NCBI GenBank assembly: GCA_018818785.1
Contig: JAHIRF010000011.1
Coordinates: 22,987-86,986 of the forward strand
Direction of reading: 5' to 3'
Length of the DNA stretch: 64,000 nt
From: Thermoplasmatota archaeon
Lineage (GTDB): Archaea; Thermoplasmatota; Thermoplasmata; UBA10834
In this document: positions 25,938 to 35,605 of the stretch, in pieces
How positions within the stretch are numbered: the stretch's first letter is position 1
Layout: each line of letters opens with the position of its first letter
Made by a program: the position numbers and the translations under genes
The notes under the pieces: model-generated
Seen by the model: only the letters and a program-made list of their open reading frames with translations
Told to the model about the DNA's origin: nothing
Databases searched by the model: none

Positions 25938-27612
25938 CGAGTCCACCATAAACAAGATCGCTGCCGGCGAGGTGGTCGAGCGACCCGCATCAGTTGTAAA
26001 GGAACTGATGGAGAATTCGATGGACTCTGGCGCGAGCTCAGTCAATGTGTACGTCGAGGATGGCGGCCGCCGGTCGATAGTGGTCCGAGACGATGGTTTC
26101 GGATTGTCCAGAGATGACGTGGAGAAGGCGTTCACCAGACATGCGACCAGCAAGATATCCGATATAGATGACCTGAACTCGTTGTCCTCCTACGGGTTCA
26201 GAGGCGAAGCGTTGTCATCCATCGCATCCGTATCAAGAATCGTCCTGAGGACGAGGGAGCATGGGTCGGAGGAAGGGACTGAGGCCAGACTCGTCGGCGG
26301 GGTAGTCGAATCCATTTCTGCAGCGGGATGCCCGCCTGGCACCGAGATCACGGTCACCGACCTGTTCTTCAATGTCCCTGTACGTCGGAAATCACTCAGG
26401 TCGAGGGCGACGGAATTGGCCCATTGCAAGGACGTCGTGATCGATTACATGCTTTGCAGACCGGGTCTTTCGTTCACATTCCACTCTGATGGGAGGACGG
26501 AACTCGTCCACTCCCCCGGCGAGGGGATGAACGGCTCTCTGGCTACCGCGTACGGACCACGAGTCGCAGAGACGATAATGGTGGCTGATGCAGACGGCGA
26601 TGGCATACGAATCCAATCATACGTGGCGCGTCTCGAGCAGACGCGTTCCTCTCCACTGGACCTTAGATTGTTCGTGAACGATAGACCTGTGCGTAGCTCC
26701 AGGCTGGTCTCATCTGTCGTGCGCGCATTCGGTTCACGTTTGATGAAGGATCGATATCCCGTGGGTGCGATCAGGATATTCGTTGATGGTGACAAGGTCG
26801 ATGTGAACGTACATCCGACCAAGCGGGAAGTGAGGTTCGGCGACGAGCATGCGATCATAACTCTTTTGGAGAGGTGCATCGAATCAGCTCTGAGTGAGCC
26901 TGACCTGTCCTTCAGATACGACCTCACGAAGTTTTCAGGATCTTTCGAACCTTCAACGGTGTTGACCTCCTCCGAGCGGATCGAGCAGGTGCAATCGATC
27001 CTCAAGATCGATGAGGACGGCAGTCATGAGTGCAAGGGTACGCCACATATCGTCCCTCTCGCCCAGATCATGAACACTTACATACTCGCGGAATCCGGAG
27101 GCAACCTACTGCTGATCGATCAGCACGCCGCGTCGGAGCGTGTGGTTTACGAGAGAGTCCTCGAATCGATCAGGACTGGGACCGAAGTGTCTCAGAGGCT
27201 GTTGACGCCACTTGTCATCCGTCTTACCGTATCCGAGGTCAAAGTCCTTCATGAGAACCGTGAATTGGTCGAGAAAGCGGGGTTCGACCTGGAATCTTTC
27301 GGAGATGAGGAATACATGCTCCGTTCGATACCGACGGTCCTCGGTGTGTCCCAGGGCGAGGTCGCTCTGAGGAAGATACTGGATGACCTCTCACAGATGC
27401 CTTCACCTAAGCAGCTCGGTCTGGATGTCATTTGGAGGGTCGCTTGCCACACCGCCATCAGGGCGGGGGAAACCCTCAAAGATGGACAGATGCGGCAGCT
27501 CATCTCCGACCTGATGAATACTGAGAGCCCGTATACGTGCGAGCACGGCCGGCCGACTATGATAGTGTTATCGCCAGCAGACCTTGAGCGGCTGTTCAAG
27601 AGACGGGTCTGA
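25915..27612 (+). CDS. mutL: DNA mismatch repair endonuclease MutL
   Basis: A 565-residue protein. The N-terminal GHKL ATPase has ENSMDSGAS (box N), DDGFG and GFRGEALSSIASV. The C-terminal domain contains DQHAASERVVYE, an exact match to the DQHA(x)2E(x)4E metal motif of nicking MutL proteins, plus ACHTAIRAGE and CEHGRP, which complete the metal site. The protein should therefore nick the strand itself, as in organisms without MutH. It is coupled to mutS and converges on the MttB-family gene with a 4-nt gap. Confidence 0.93.
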   Translation: MGRIRVLDESTINKIAAGEVVERPASVVKELMENSMDSGASSVNVYVEDGGRRSIVVRDDGFGLSRDDVEKAFTRHATSKISDIDDLNSLSSYGFRGEALSSIASVSRIVLRTREHGSEEGTEARLVGGVVESISAAGCPPGTEITVTDLFFNVPVRRKSLRSRATELAHCKDVVIDYMLCRPGLSFTFHSDGRTELVHSPGEGMNGSLATAYGPRVAETIMVADADGDGIRIQSYVARLEQTRSSPLDLRLFVNDRPVRSSRLVSSVVRAFGSRLMKDRYPVGAIRIFVDGDKVDVNVHPTKREVRFGDEHAIITLLERCIESALSEPDLSFRYDLTKFSGSFEPSTVLTSSERIEQVQSILKIDEDGSHECKGTPHIVPLAQIMNTYILAESGGNLLLIDQHAASERVVYERVLESIRTGTEVSQRLLTPLVIRLTVSEVKVLHENRELVEKAGFDLESFGDEEYMLRSIPTVLGVSQGEVALRKILDDLSQMPSPKQLGLDVIWRVACHTAIRAGETLKDGQMRQLISDLMNTESPYTCEHGRPTMIVLSPADLERLFKRRV

Positions 27613-27616
27613 GTTC

Positions 27617-29071
27617 TCACACATGATTGAATATCTGGCTCCCATCGCCATTCACTATTCCATACTTGGTGGTCACGCCACCTACTCTCGCAGCAACATC
27701 TTTCTCCAGGCGCGGTGGCGTATGGGTTGCGAGTATCTCTCTCACCTTCCTCTTCGCATGCTCGATCATGTCGTCCGTGGACGCGCCCGCCAGGCATGGA
27801 TCGTGATGCCCAGTCACCTGTGGGATGAGCAGTTCCTTTCTCATGTGTCTGAGAGTATGCGGATCCGATAGGAATGTACCTCCCGGACCCTGCCTCTGGA
27901 TCGCGTCGAATCCGACCCTGTCGTCGTCGACCTCGACCCCTTTTCTCAGTCTTTCGAGCCATCTCCAAGCCTCGCAGTCCATCACGAGCTTCTCCTTGGA
28001 GACCATGGATGCGCGGTCCATGCCGCCAAGGCCCACCATGAGGTCCGAACCCGCGAGGATCGACGCCATCGAGGTCATGCCTGTCTGAAACCCTGATTCG
28101 AACATTGTGAAACGCGAGGAGTTGGACGGGCCACCCGCGCACGATGGCAGCCCGTAATGCTTTGCCATCTCGATGGCTGCAACATCCATGAGCACTCCTT
28201 CGGGAGTACCGCAGAGGAACACGCCGGATCGGAGGTCGGTGACCCCCGAGAACGACGAATATATGCAGGGCGCTCCTCGATTCGCGAGCTGCGACATCGT
28301 TATGCCACATAGGTTCTCGGCGGCGATGATGGCTATCGACCCAGCAAGAGAGACCGGGGTCACGGACCCGGCGATCGCCATCGATAGATGGACAACCGGC
28401 ACGCCCGCCTTGGCGAGTGTCACCAAGGCATCCGCTTCGCCGCGATCATATCTGAGCGGCGATATTGGTGTGCACACATCGGAGAAGATAGGCCGTTTCC
28501 TGAGTTCCTCTTCCCCTCCGAGGATCGCGGATGCGATCTCGATCTGGAATCTCGCCTCCTCAGCAGTCGCCGCGCCGTGTTGTATGTGTTTGGAGCAGTG
28601 GGTGATTGCAGCTAGAAATTCGTAGAACGAAGACCTATCCGCCGGCATGTCGGTCGCGACGACCGGCGGCCAAACGAAGTCGACCTCCGGGAGCGCGTCG
28701 GCCATTATGCACAGGTCGATCAGGTCCTTGAGTTTCGATGGGCGCTTCGCGCCTGTCTCAATATCAAAGATGGCTGGCGGCTGACCATCGGTGGATATCA
28801 GCTGGACCCCATCACCAGGGATATCGTGATCCACACCCCTCCTAGAACAGATACTGACTTTCTTGGGTGCCGACCGCAACGCATCTCCTATGATCGATTC
28901 TCCAAGGCACGCCAGTTGCTTGTCAGAATCCACCTTGGCCCCGGCTCTCTGAAGCAATTGAAGTGCCGCTGGACTCTCAATCCTCACCCCAGTCTTTTCC
29001 AGTATGCTCAAGGCCGCTTGATGGATGGTCTCCTTGTCGTCTCTTGAGAGCACAGTCATGCTCGTCTTCAT
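27617..29071 (-). CDS. MttB-family corrinoid-dependent methyltransferase, non-pyrrolysine type
   Basis: A 484-residue member of the trimethylamine methyltransferase (MttB/COG5598) family. It contains HIQHGAATAEEARFQ, TPISPLRYD, GVPVVHLSMAIAGS, EMAKHYGLPSCAGG and DPHTLRHMRKE. True MttB has an in-frame amber codon for pyrrolysine; this frame is uninterrupted over the full family length, so it belongs with the non-Pyl relatives that demethylate betaines (MtgB, MtpB, MtcB types). The methyl group would go to a corrinoid protein, but no such gene is nearby. ATG 29071 has aggaggaatc upstream. A second paralogue lies at 52752-54209. Confidence 0.85.
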   Translation of the reverse strand: MKTSMTVLSRDDKETIHQAALSILEKTGVRIESPAALQLLQRAGAKVDSDKQLACLGESIIGDALRSAPKKVSICSRRGVDHDIPGDGVQLISTDGQPPAIFDIETGAKRPSKLKDLIDLCIMADALPEVDFVWPPVVATDMPADRSSFYEFLAAITHCSKHIQHGAATAEEARFQIEIASAILGGEEELRKRPIFSDVCTPISPLRYDRGEADALVTLAKAGVPVVHLSMAIAGSVTPVSLAGSIAIIAAENLCGITMSQLANRGAPCIYSSFSGVTDLRSGVFLCGTPEGVLMDVAAIEMAKHYGLPSCAGGPSNSSRFTMFESGFQTGMTSMASILAGSDLMVGLGGMDRASMVSKEKLVMDCEAWRWLERLRKGVEVDDDRVGFDAIQRQGPGGTFLSDPHTLRHMRKELLIPQVTGHHDPCLAGASTDDMIEHAKRKVREILATHTPPRLEKDVAARVGGVTTKYGIVNGDGSQIFNHV

Positions 29072-29326
29072 CAATGATTCCTCCTTCGCCTATCGAGTTC
29101 CGCAGGATCCCCTCAGAAGCTGCTCTGCGGCCCTCAATCCAAGATGCATGATTACTAGATTAACGCTCCGGGGCCCCTTCATAACCGCTGATTTAGCCTT
29201 TCCGATATCCTTATCTCTGGACACTCTAGGGTCCATAGTCATCCATTCTAATGCAAAGCACTTAGGAATCACCCGAAAACTATTACTCCCTCGACATGGC
29301 TCACACCAACCTCAGAGGGTGACCAT

Positions 29327-30055
29327 ATGGGTTTGAACATGGCAATCACTGAATTGAATTCAGAAAAGGCGCTGTGCAAGAAGAAGAAGATGACACTGGC
29401 CAAAGTGTATGTGGACGATCCAGCGAAATGGGGTCCATTGGTCGAATTGGACCGGATCGTCGATCTGAAGAAGGCTGCCGCCAAGCTAGGCCAGGACAAG
29501 TTGGATGAGATCCTGAAGAAGAGCAGGCTCAAGCCGGAAGGCGACGTGATCCACGCGGAGAAGGTCAAGGATGCCAACGACCAGAAGACGCTGGAGCCGT
29601 TCACGAGCGATGTGAAGACGAACTGGATCCTCATGGAGAAAGTGCCGGATTCGAAGAAGAAGGAAGTAATCGCAGCCGCGAAGATGAACAATTCGGTGAC
29701 GGAATGGGACCTCGTCGAGTTCGATGACATGTACGCGACCTGTGCGAAGTGTGGGCTGTCATGGGACAACAAGAAGGGCTGTGTCGGTAATTTCGGCCCG
29801 AGCGGATCGCCAGTCCCCGAGCTCGCAAAGAAGAACGGACTTACTCTCCTGTCAAAAGTCAATGAGCACGCCGAAGGGAAGAAAGTGCTCACTTCGAAGG
29901 ACGCAGAGAAACTCCTGTCCGAGATCAAGGTGCTGAGGGAGAAGACCCCTGCGGAGGGCAAGATGATGGTCCGCCGGATCGAAGGCACATTGAACAGGCT
30001 CGAAGCCTTGGCGAATTGTGTCAAGGAATATGATGTAGGGTTCTACTTCTTCTGA
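29327..30055 (+). CDS. Uncharacterised lysine-rich protein with a CxxC...C motif
   Basis: A 242-residue soluble protein with very high Lys content. The only striking motif is CAKCGLSWDNKKGCVGNF (about residues 138-155), three Cys that could bind a metal or form a disulfide. The N-terminus (MAITELNSEKALCKKKK) has one more Cys. The ATG follows a strong gagggtgacc ribosome site. The next gene, a GNAT enzyme, starts 17 nt downstream, so they probably share a transcript. Function unknown. Confidence 0.6.
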   Translation: MGLNMAITELNSEKALCKKKKMTLAKVYVDDPAKWGPLVELDRIVDLKKAAAKLGQDKLDEILKKSRLKPEGDVIHAEKVKDANDQKTLEPFTSDVKTNWILMEKVPDSKKKEVIAAAKMNNSVTEWDLVEFDDMYATCAKCGLSWDNKKGCVGNFGPSGSPVPELAKKNGLTLLSKVNEHAEGKKVLTSKDAEKLLSEIKVLREKTPAEGKMMVRRIEGTLNRLEALANCVKEYDVGFYFF

Positions 30056-30072
30056 GCGTAGGAAGTGACTTC

Positions 30073-31158
30073 TTGGGCCACGAGGACGTCCCAGGCGAGA
30101 CGACGAGGTCGTCTATCTTGCGTATCGATGCCCCAGAGGGCACGCTCTCACTTGAGATGATGCCGATCCGGCCAGGCGTGGGCCGTGCCTTCATCAAGAA
30201 TTCTCCGAGGGGGCTCAAGTTGAATTCCGCCAGTTCCAGGCAGCTCAACGATTCCCTGCTCAGGACAGGACCCGCCCGCATATTGCTGGCGGATAACAAG
30301 AAGAAGGTCGTTCAGAATGCGTTGTCAGTCCACGGATGGTCTGCGAGGAGGGCTGTCGTTCCGATAGTGGACCATAAGTGTGCCGTCTGCACGACCTACG
30401 ACCTCCCTCTGGACGAGGGTCTTCGCGATGACAGTGGCGCAATCCCCCAACTCACGGACACGAATCACATGATCGGGGTGGGGATCAACCTGGGTCCGAG
30501 GACGGCTTGGGGGTTCTATACGGACGATGGTGAGACCGCCAGGATAGTCTCGGAAGGGTCGCGAAAGCAGGGAATGATGGTGGCTTCGTCCGAGGAGGAC
30601 CTCGTGCTCGCGGCAGACTGCCTGATCCGGTTCCTGGCCGCTTCCAGGAAGAAGTGGGCGGTGTTCTCCAACAACATGGGGAGGTTCATACGCGAGTACG
30701 ACCCGATGGTCATGTGGCGGATGATACTCGAAGATCCGAAAGGTCATAATCATTCGGTGAGGCAACTCTCGAGAGACAACCGTAAGGGAATAATCAGGTT
30801 GTACTCCGAATATTATGACGAGGGCATGTTTGCGGCGTCGTTGCGCCTCAGGCGGATGTCCTCGGATCCGAACTACTCTCAATTCGTGACCGACGGCGGA
30901 TTCGTCATCGTCCGAAAGGAGGGCGAGATCGGTCTCATCTATGACATCTACGTGACGCCTTCCAGACAGGGCGAAGGTATAGGTGGAGAGCTCATGCGTT
31001 GTGCCATGTCTTCACTAGCTGGACGTACTACATCCGTCTACCTTCACACCAGTTACCCGCGGGCGAAGGCGCTCTACGAGAAGTTCGGGTTCAAAGCCGT
31101 TTATTCGCAGTTGGCGGTCAGGCTGGACGAGATGGCCCTTGAGCCACCCTCAACCTAG
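30073..31158 (+). CDS. GNAT-family N-acetyltransferase with a large N-terminal domain
   Basis: A 361-residue protein. The C-terminal 130 residues are a GNAT domain (YDIYVTPSRQGEGIGGELM is the acetyl-CoA loop, followed by YPRAKALYEKFGFKAVYS). The first 220 residues are unassigned and contain a CxxC-like pair (KCAVCTTY). It starts at TTG 30073 with ggaagtgac upstream. It is linked to the preceding Lys-rich protein, which could conceivably be its substrate; that is speculation. Confidence 0.72.
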   Translation: MGHEDVPGETTRSSILRIDAPEGTLSLEMMPIRPGVGRAFIKNSPRGLKLNSASSRQLNDSLLRTGPARILLADNKKKVVQNALSVHGWSARRAVVPIVDHKCAVCTTYDLPLDEGLRDDSGAIPQLTDTNHMIGVGINLGPRTAWGFYTDDGETARIVSEGSRKQGMMVASSEEDLVLAADCLIRFLAASRKKWAVFSNNMGRFIREYDPMVMWRMILEDPKGHNHSVRQLSRDNRKGIIRLYSEYYDEGMFAASLRLRRMSSDPNYSQFVTDGGFVIVRKEGEIGLIYDIYVTPSRQGEGIGGELMRCAMSSLAGRTTSVYLHTSYPRAKALYEKFGFKAVYSQLAVRLDEMALEPPST

Positions 31159-31221
31159 AAATATCAAAACCCCAATCACTCGGTCCGTGGCAGTATTGCC
31201 GACCCAAAGGGGGAGGTCCGG

Positions 31222-32379
31222 TTGATAAACAAGGACAAGATTCTCGGCGTCCTAGAGGGCTATGATCTGGAGAAGGCCAAGATCGGGATGGTGGCATCCC
31301 ACTCTGCGCTGGATGTATGTGACGGGGCCGTTGAAGAAGGTTTCAGGACCCTGGGCATATGCCAGGCCGGCAGAGAGAAGACGTACAGCCGATATTTCAA
31401 GTGTCAACGCGATTCCGACGGCAAGGCGGTCCGAGGCGTCGTGGACGAGTGCTGGGTCCTGAAGAAGTTCAATGAGATGATGGAACCCGAATTCCAGGAC
31501 AAGCTGAGGAAGGAGAACGTCATCTTCGTCCCGAACAGATCATTCACATCCTATGTCCCCCTCGACCGTATCGAGAACGAGTTCGAGGTGCCGCTCATGG
31601 GTACCAGGAGCCTGCTGAGGAGCGAGGAACGGGGCGAGGAGAGGGATTATTATTGGTTGCTCGAGAAGGCGGGGCTGCCTTTCCCTAAGAGGATACAGGA
31701 CCCAAATGACATCGATCGATTGGTCATTGTCAAGCTGCATCACAAGGTGAAGAAGCTCGAACGCGGGTTCTTCACAGCGGCCTCCTACAAGGAGTACAGG
31801 GAGAAGTCTCGAGAGCTCATATATAACAATGTCATTACCGCAGAGGATCTTAAGGGTGCGAGGATCGAGGAGTATGTCATCGGTCCCGTGTTCAACCTCG
31901 ATTTCTTCTACTCTCCACTGGAGAGCAAGATGGAAAGGATCGAACTCATTGGGGTCGACTGGAGGTTCGAGACATCGTTGGACGGCCATGTCCGGCTGCC
32001 TGCACCTCAGCAGATGACGCTGATGGGCGAGCAGGCCACGCCAGAGTACACCGTCTGCGGGCACAATTCGGCTACCATGCGAGAGTCGCTGATCGAGGGC
32101 GCATTCGATCTGGCCGAGAAGTATGTGAACGCCACGAAGGAGCATTATCCCCCAGGGATAATCGGTCCGTTCTGTCTCCAGACCTGCGTGGACAAGGACC
32201 TGAAGTTCTTCATATACGATGTCGCACCCCGTGTCGGCGGCGGGACGAACGTGCACATGTCTGTTGGACATCCATATGGGAACACCACCTGGCGGACAAA
32301 TATGAGCACCGGACGGCGTCTGGCCCTCGAGATAAGAAGGGCCATCGAAACGGACCAGTTGGACAAGATCGTGACCTGA
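31222..32379 (+). CDS. purP: PurP, formate-dependent FAICAR synthetase
   Basis: Catalyses the ATP- and formate-dependent conversion of AICAR to FAICAR in archaeal purine synthesis. The 385-residue length and two-part structure match the family (preATP-grasp then ATP-grasp): VASHSALDVCDGA, RYFKCQRDSD, VKLHHKVKKLERGFF, EYVIGPVFNLDFFYSPL and DVAPRVGGGTNVHM. It starts at TTG 31222 after gggggaggtccgg. PurP is an archaeal hallmark. Confidence 0.92.
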   Translation: MINKDKILGVLEGYDLEKAKIGMVASHSALDVCDGAVEEGFRTLGICQAGREKTYSRYFKCQRDSDGKAVRGVVDECWVLKKFNEMMEPEFQDKLRKENVIFVPNRSFTSYVPLDRIENEFEVPLMGTRSLLRSEERGEERDYYWLLEKAGLPFPKRIQDPNDIDRLVIVKLHHKVKKLERGFFTAASYKEYREKSRELIYNNVITAEDLKGARIEEYVIGPVFNLDFFYSPLESKMERIELIGVDWRFETSLDGHVRLPAPQQMTLMGEQATPEYTVCGHNSATMRESLIEGAFDLAEKYVNATKEHYPPGIIGPFCLQTCVDKDLKFFIYDVAPRVGGGTNVHMSVGHPYGNTTWRTNMSTGRRLALEIRRAIETDQLDKIVT

Positions 32380-32533
32380 GTTCTCTCGTCCTGACTCGTC
32401 TTGCGCGCTGGCGATATCCTCGATGCGCGCGCGGGCCCCCTAAAGCTTATAAAGGGGCACTCTATTCGCCGGAATACCTTTCTCACAAGGGGGTATGTTG
32501 GTTTGAAACCCGTGGAGAGGGGGGGACAATTGA

Positions 32534-35533
32534 ATGAAGACAGGTGCAATGAGTAAGCTATCAGCCAGCATCATCGTGCTGGTAATGGCGATGTCCGCCT
32601 TGGTCATCCTTCCCGGATCGAACGAGGGTGCACTGCCAAGCGGGGTGAAAATATATGTGCCCGTATCCGACGGGTCTGGAGTATCATCGGGTGTTACGGT
32701 CACCCTGACGAATGTGCACACTGGGGCGGTCATTCTGGTCCCCTACGCATCGCCAGGCATGTTCGTAGCCACGAACGCTCCTTCGGGATATTACAGGATT
32801 GATGTGACCTCTGACAACCATTGGGACCTCTGGGGTGCCAAGGAGTTCAGGTACGATGGTCTCACCAACTATACAGTCACTCCCGTCATCACGTTGGATG
32901 CATTCCCGGACAAGGTCCATCAGTGGAATGTGACAGTCAGGGACGCATCGACCAGCGCCAAGATATCTGGCGCGACAGTCGGGTTCTACGACCCGGTTCT
33001 TGACGAGATCGTCGCTCAGGCTACCACCAACTCGCTCGGTCTTGCCTCTGTGAACATGTTCAACTCCGCAACGCCTGGGGATTATGCACTGTTCGTGAAG
33101 GCGAAGAACTACAGGATGTATTATGATAACACGGTCGCTGTGACCTCCGACAGTTTCCCTAACTTGACCGTTACGAAATCCGTCCGAGTGACCGGCTTCG
33201 TGACTGATGAAGACGGCCCAGCACCAAATGTTGTGGCGTACCTTCTCAGCAACGACACATCCTTGCCATGGATCGAGCGCCTGATGAAGAGCGCGACCGG
33301 CGGGAGCTTCTTCGAATTCGATGCGGTCCCGGGTGACTATACACTCTGCGTCGATGCAGGTGGAGTATCCGCATATATGCAGTACCTGACGGTAGGTGCA
33401 ACCGCGATATCGCTGACTCTCCCCCTCGATGCTCAGACGCAGAGGACCGAGCAGATCGCGATAGAATACGGCGCTGACTACAACACATTCTCGTTGAGTC
33501 TGGATACCGTGTGGTCATATGACGACGCGTACCCTGGCCTGAAGTACGCCGATATCGGCAGCCTCAGGATGCAGGTCGATCTGAGCGCAGGAGCTCCTGA
33601 TGGAACGATCGATGCAGGCGAGGTCGGCGCATTCACGGCAATGGTCTCGACTCAAGCCGCGGTCCATGTATCGACCGATGCACTCATAGAGGTGAACGAT
33701 ACCGTGTACAAATCCGCCACCTCGGTCACTGGCCTTGTCGTCGGATTGTCGACAGGATTGGTGACTTCGACCGATGGAGTCGCATACTCGTATGATTGCG
33801 CTTACACATCCGTCAAGGCATTGGATGTCGGTGCCGAGGAGTACACTGCGACCGCATACACGAGGTACGACACCGCGTCCGTGAACCAAGTCTATTCGAT
33901 CGAGCTGCCATCCGGGTACGAACTCGTCTACAACAACACTGAGGAGACCGGGGAGCACGTCGCATCATACGGATACCTGACTGTGGTCCTTGATCCAGAA
34001 GAGTACGTGGGTACGACGCAGGCCGTTGACATGGTCTTCGAGGAATGGATGATGCCTGACGCACTCGGAGGAGTCGATGACACCAACGTCACGTATGTGA
34101 TGACCGACGAAGACGGTAATGTGACCGGATATGTCGTGCGTGTAGGTTCCGAAGCGACATTCAACGCGACGAGTTCCTACGATCCGAACGGCAACCCTCT
34201 GGAATTCACATGGACCTTCGATGATGGTGCATCTGAGACCACCAGCGAGCTGGCCTTCAACCATACATACACGACCGCATCCGCGAGCAGGACCGTGCTT
34301 CTGACAGTGACGGATGTATCTGGAATGGTCAACCAGACTGAGTTCGAGGTCGTCTGTGACGCGCGCGACCCGACCCCGGTGTTGAGCGTGAAGGAACTCA
34401 CCGTCAACGAGACGACCAACACGCTCAAGGTCGACCAGTACGAACTGGTATGGTTCAACGCTACATCTTCGACTGATGATGTTGTCTCCGCAGACGATGC
34501 GCTCGGAATGATCGAATCGTTCCAAATCGAATATGGCGAGGGCAATGTGTCCGACCGTGTCTACATGACCGAGGATGAGAAGAACGTCTCGTACTCCTGG
34601 GAAGACTCTGGCACATACACCCTTGTCCTGAATGTCACGGATGTCGTAGGACACTGGAAGAACACCACGATGACCGTCATCGTCAACGATACATCTAGTC
34701 CCGACCCGTCCTTCGTAGTGAAGAACGAATCGTGGGGCACGAGCCTGATCGAGGGCGAAGTCATCGTATTCAATGCGAACGCGACCAAGGACAACATCGA
34801 CAACAATAGCGCTCTGTACTTCTCGTGGTACTTCAACGACAATATGGGCGATGATTCGTGGCTCAACGGCACCGGACTCTGGAATGTCACGCACACCTTC
34901 GAGGTAAGCGGCAGCTACGCAGTCAGGTTGAATGTGACCGATAGCTCAGACAACTGGGACGGATACACAAAGACCGTGACCATAAGCGCTGGTCCGAGGC
35001 CCAATGTCATCATCGACAATGAGATAACGTTCGACCCGGTCGAGTTCACCGAGGACTCTCAGGGGTACATCGTCGTGAACATCACGAACCGTGGCAGCGC
35101 AGTAGCTACCGATATCGTGTTGAAGTTCTACATCGAGAACGCCGATGGCACTGAGGACGAGCTGGGGACATGGTCCACCATACTGAACCGTACGACAGGC
35201 GCGACCATCACCACCATCGAGGTCGGTGGCACGGCTTTCGTGAAGTTCCCGTACACCTTCAGCAGCCCAGGGACATACACGGTGAAGGTCAATGTGACCT
35301 CCGATAACCAGCTAGTGGTCGATGAGAACACCGCGGACATCACGGTCAAGGAAGCCGGATGGAAGAAGATCGCCCTGTGGGGCGGTGTCCTCGCTGTGAT
35401 CATCCTGGTCCCGCTCCTACTCTTCCTGCGTGGCAGGTGGATGAAGAGGGACAAGAGAGGCCCGAGGCGCGAGAAGCAGAAGAAGGAGAAGGAGAAGCAG
35501 CAGAAGAAGGAGAAAGACAAGGAAGAAGTATAA
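32534..35533 (+). CDS. Large membrane-anchored surface protein with PKD and CARDB-like domains
   Basis: A 999-residue secreted protein. Signal peptide at residues 1-33 (SASIIVLVMAMSALVILPG). The N-terminal third holds carboxypeptidase-regulatory-like beta sandwiches (VTVRDASTSAKISGATVGF; VTGFVTDEDGPAPNVVAYL). PKD-like repeats follow (ATSSYDPNGNPLEFTWTFDDG; FSWYFNDNMGDDSW). A CARDB-like domain (VNITNRGSAVATDIVLKF) precedes a transmembrane helix near residues 945-965 and a Lys/Glu-rich cytoplasmic tail. A TATA-like cttataaa at about 32445-32452 leaves a 60-nt leader. Probably part of the cell surface coat or a binding scaffold. Confidence 0.8.
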   Translation: MKTGAMSKLSASIIVLVMAMSALVILPGSNEGALPSGVKIYVPVSDGSGVSSGVTVTLTNVHTGAVILVPYASPGMFVATNAPSGYYRIDVTSDNHWDLWGAKEFRYDGLTNYTVTPVITLDAFPDKVHQWNVTVRDASTSAKISGATVGFYDPVLDEIVAQATTNSLGLASVNMFNSATPGDYALFVKAKNYRMYYDNTVAVTSDSFPNLTVTKSVRVTGFVTDEDGPAPNVVAYLLSNDTSLPWIERLMKSATGGSFFEFDAVPGDYTLCVDAGGVSAYMQYLTVGATAISLTLPLDAQTQRTEQIAIEYGADYNTFSLSLDTVWSYDDAYPGLKYADIGSLRMQVDLSAGAPDGTIDAGEVGAFTAMVSTQAAVHVSTDALIEVNDTVYKSATSVTGLVVGLSTGLVTSTDGVAYSYDCAYTSVKALDVGAEEYTATAYTRYDTASVNQVYSIELPSGYELVYNNTEETGEHVASYGYLTVVLDPEEYVGTTQAVDMVFEEWMMPDALGGVDDTNVTYVMTDEDGNVTGYVVRVGSEATFNATSSYDPNGNPLEFTWTFDDGASETTSELAFNHTYTTASASRTVLLTVTDVSGMVNQTEFEVVCDARDPTPVLSVKELTVNETTNTLKVDQYELVWFNATSSTDDVVSADDALGMIESFQIEYGEGNVSDRVYMTEDEKNVSYSWEDSGTYTLVLNVTDVVGHWKNTTMTVIVNDTSSPDPSFVVKNESWGTSLIEGEVIVFNANATKDNIDNNSALYFSWYFNDNMGDDSWLNGTGLWNVTHTFEVSGSYAVRLNVTDSSDNWDGYTKTVTISAGPRPNVIIDNEITFDPVEFTEDSQGYIVVNITNRGSAVATDIVLKFYIENADGTEDELGTWSTILNRTTGATITTIEVGGTAFVKFPYTFSSPGTYTVKVNVTSDNQLVVDENTADITVKEAGWKKIALWGGVLAVIILVPLLLFLRGRWMKRDKRGPRREKQKKEKEKQQKKEKDKEEV

Positions 35534-35605
35534 TCCTTATCTGTCTGAGTCTCAAAACCTGCGAAACCTCTTAACTCACCTTTTCATTTCTTGTCATGTA
35601 TCAGC

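Noticed and set aside
27617..29071. Pyrrolysine-containing MttB
   Set aside because: No in-frame amber codon and full-length frame; the gene belongs with the non-Pyl branch.
29269..30024. 251-codon minus-strand frame
   Set aside because: Phe/Ser-rich antisense of the Lys-rich 29327-30055 gene, which has a strong ribosome site and sensible composition.
33965..34894. 309-codon minus-strand frame inside the 999-residue surface protein
   Set aside because: Antisense to PKD repeats; His/Arg/Val-rich with no recognisable domain.
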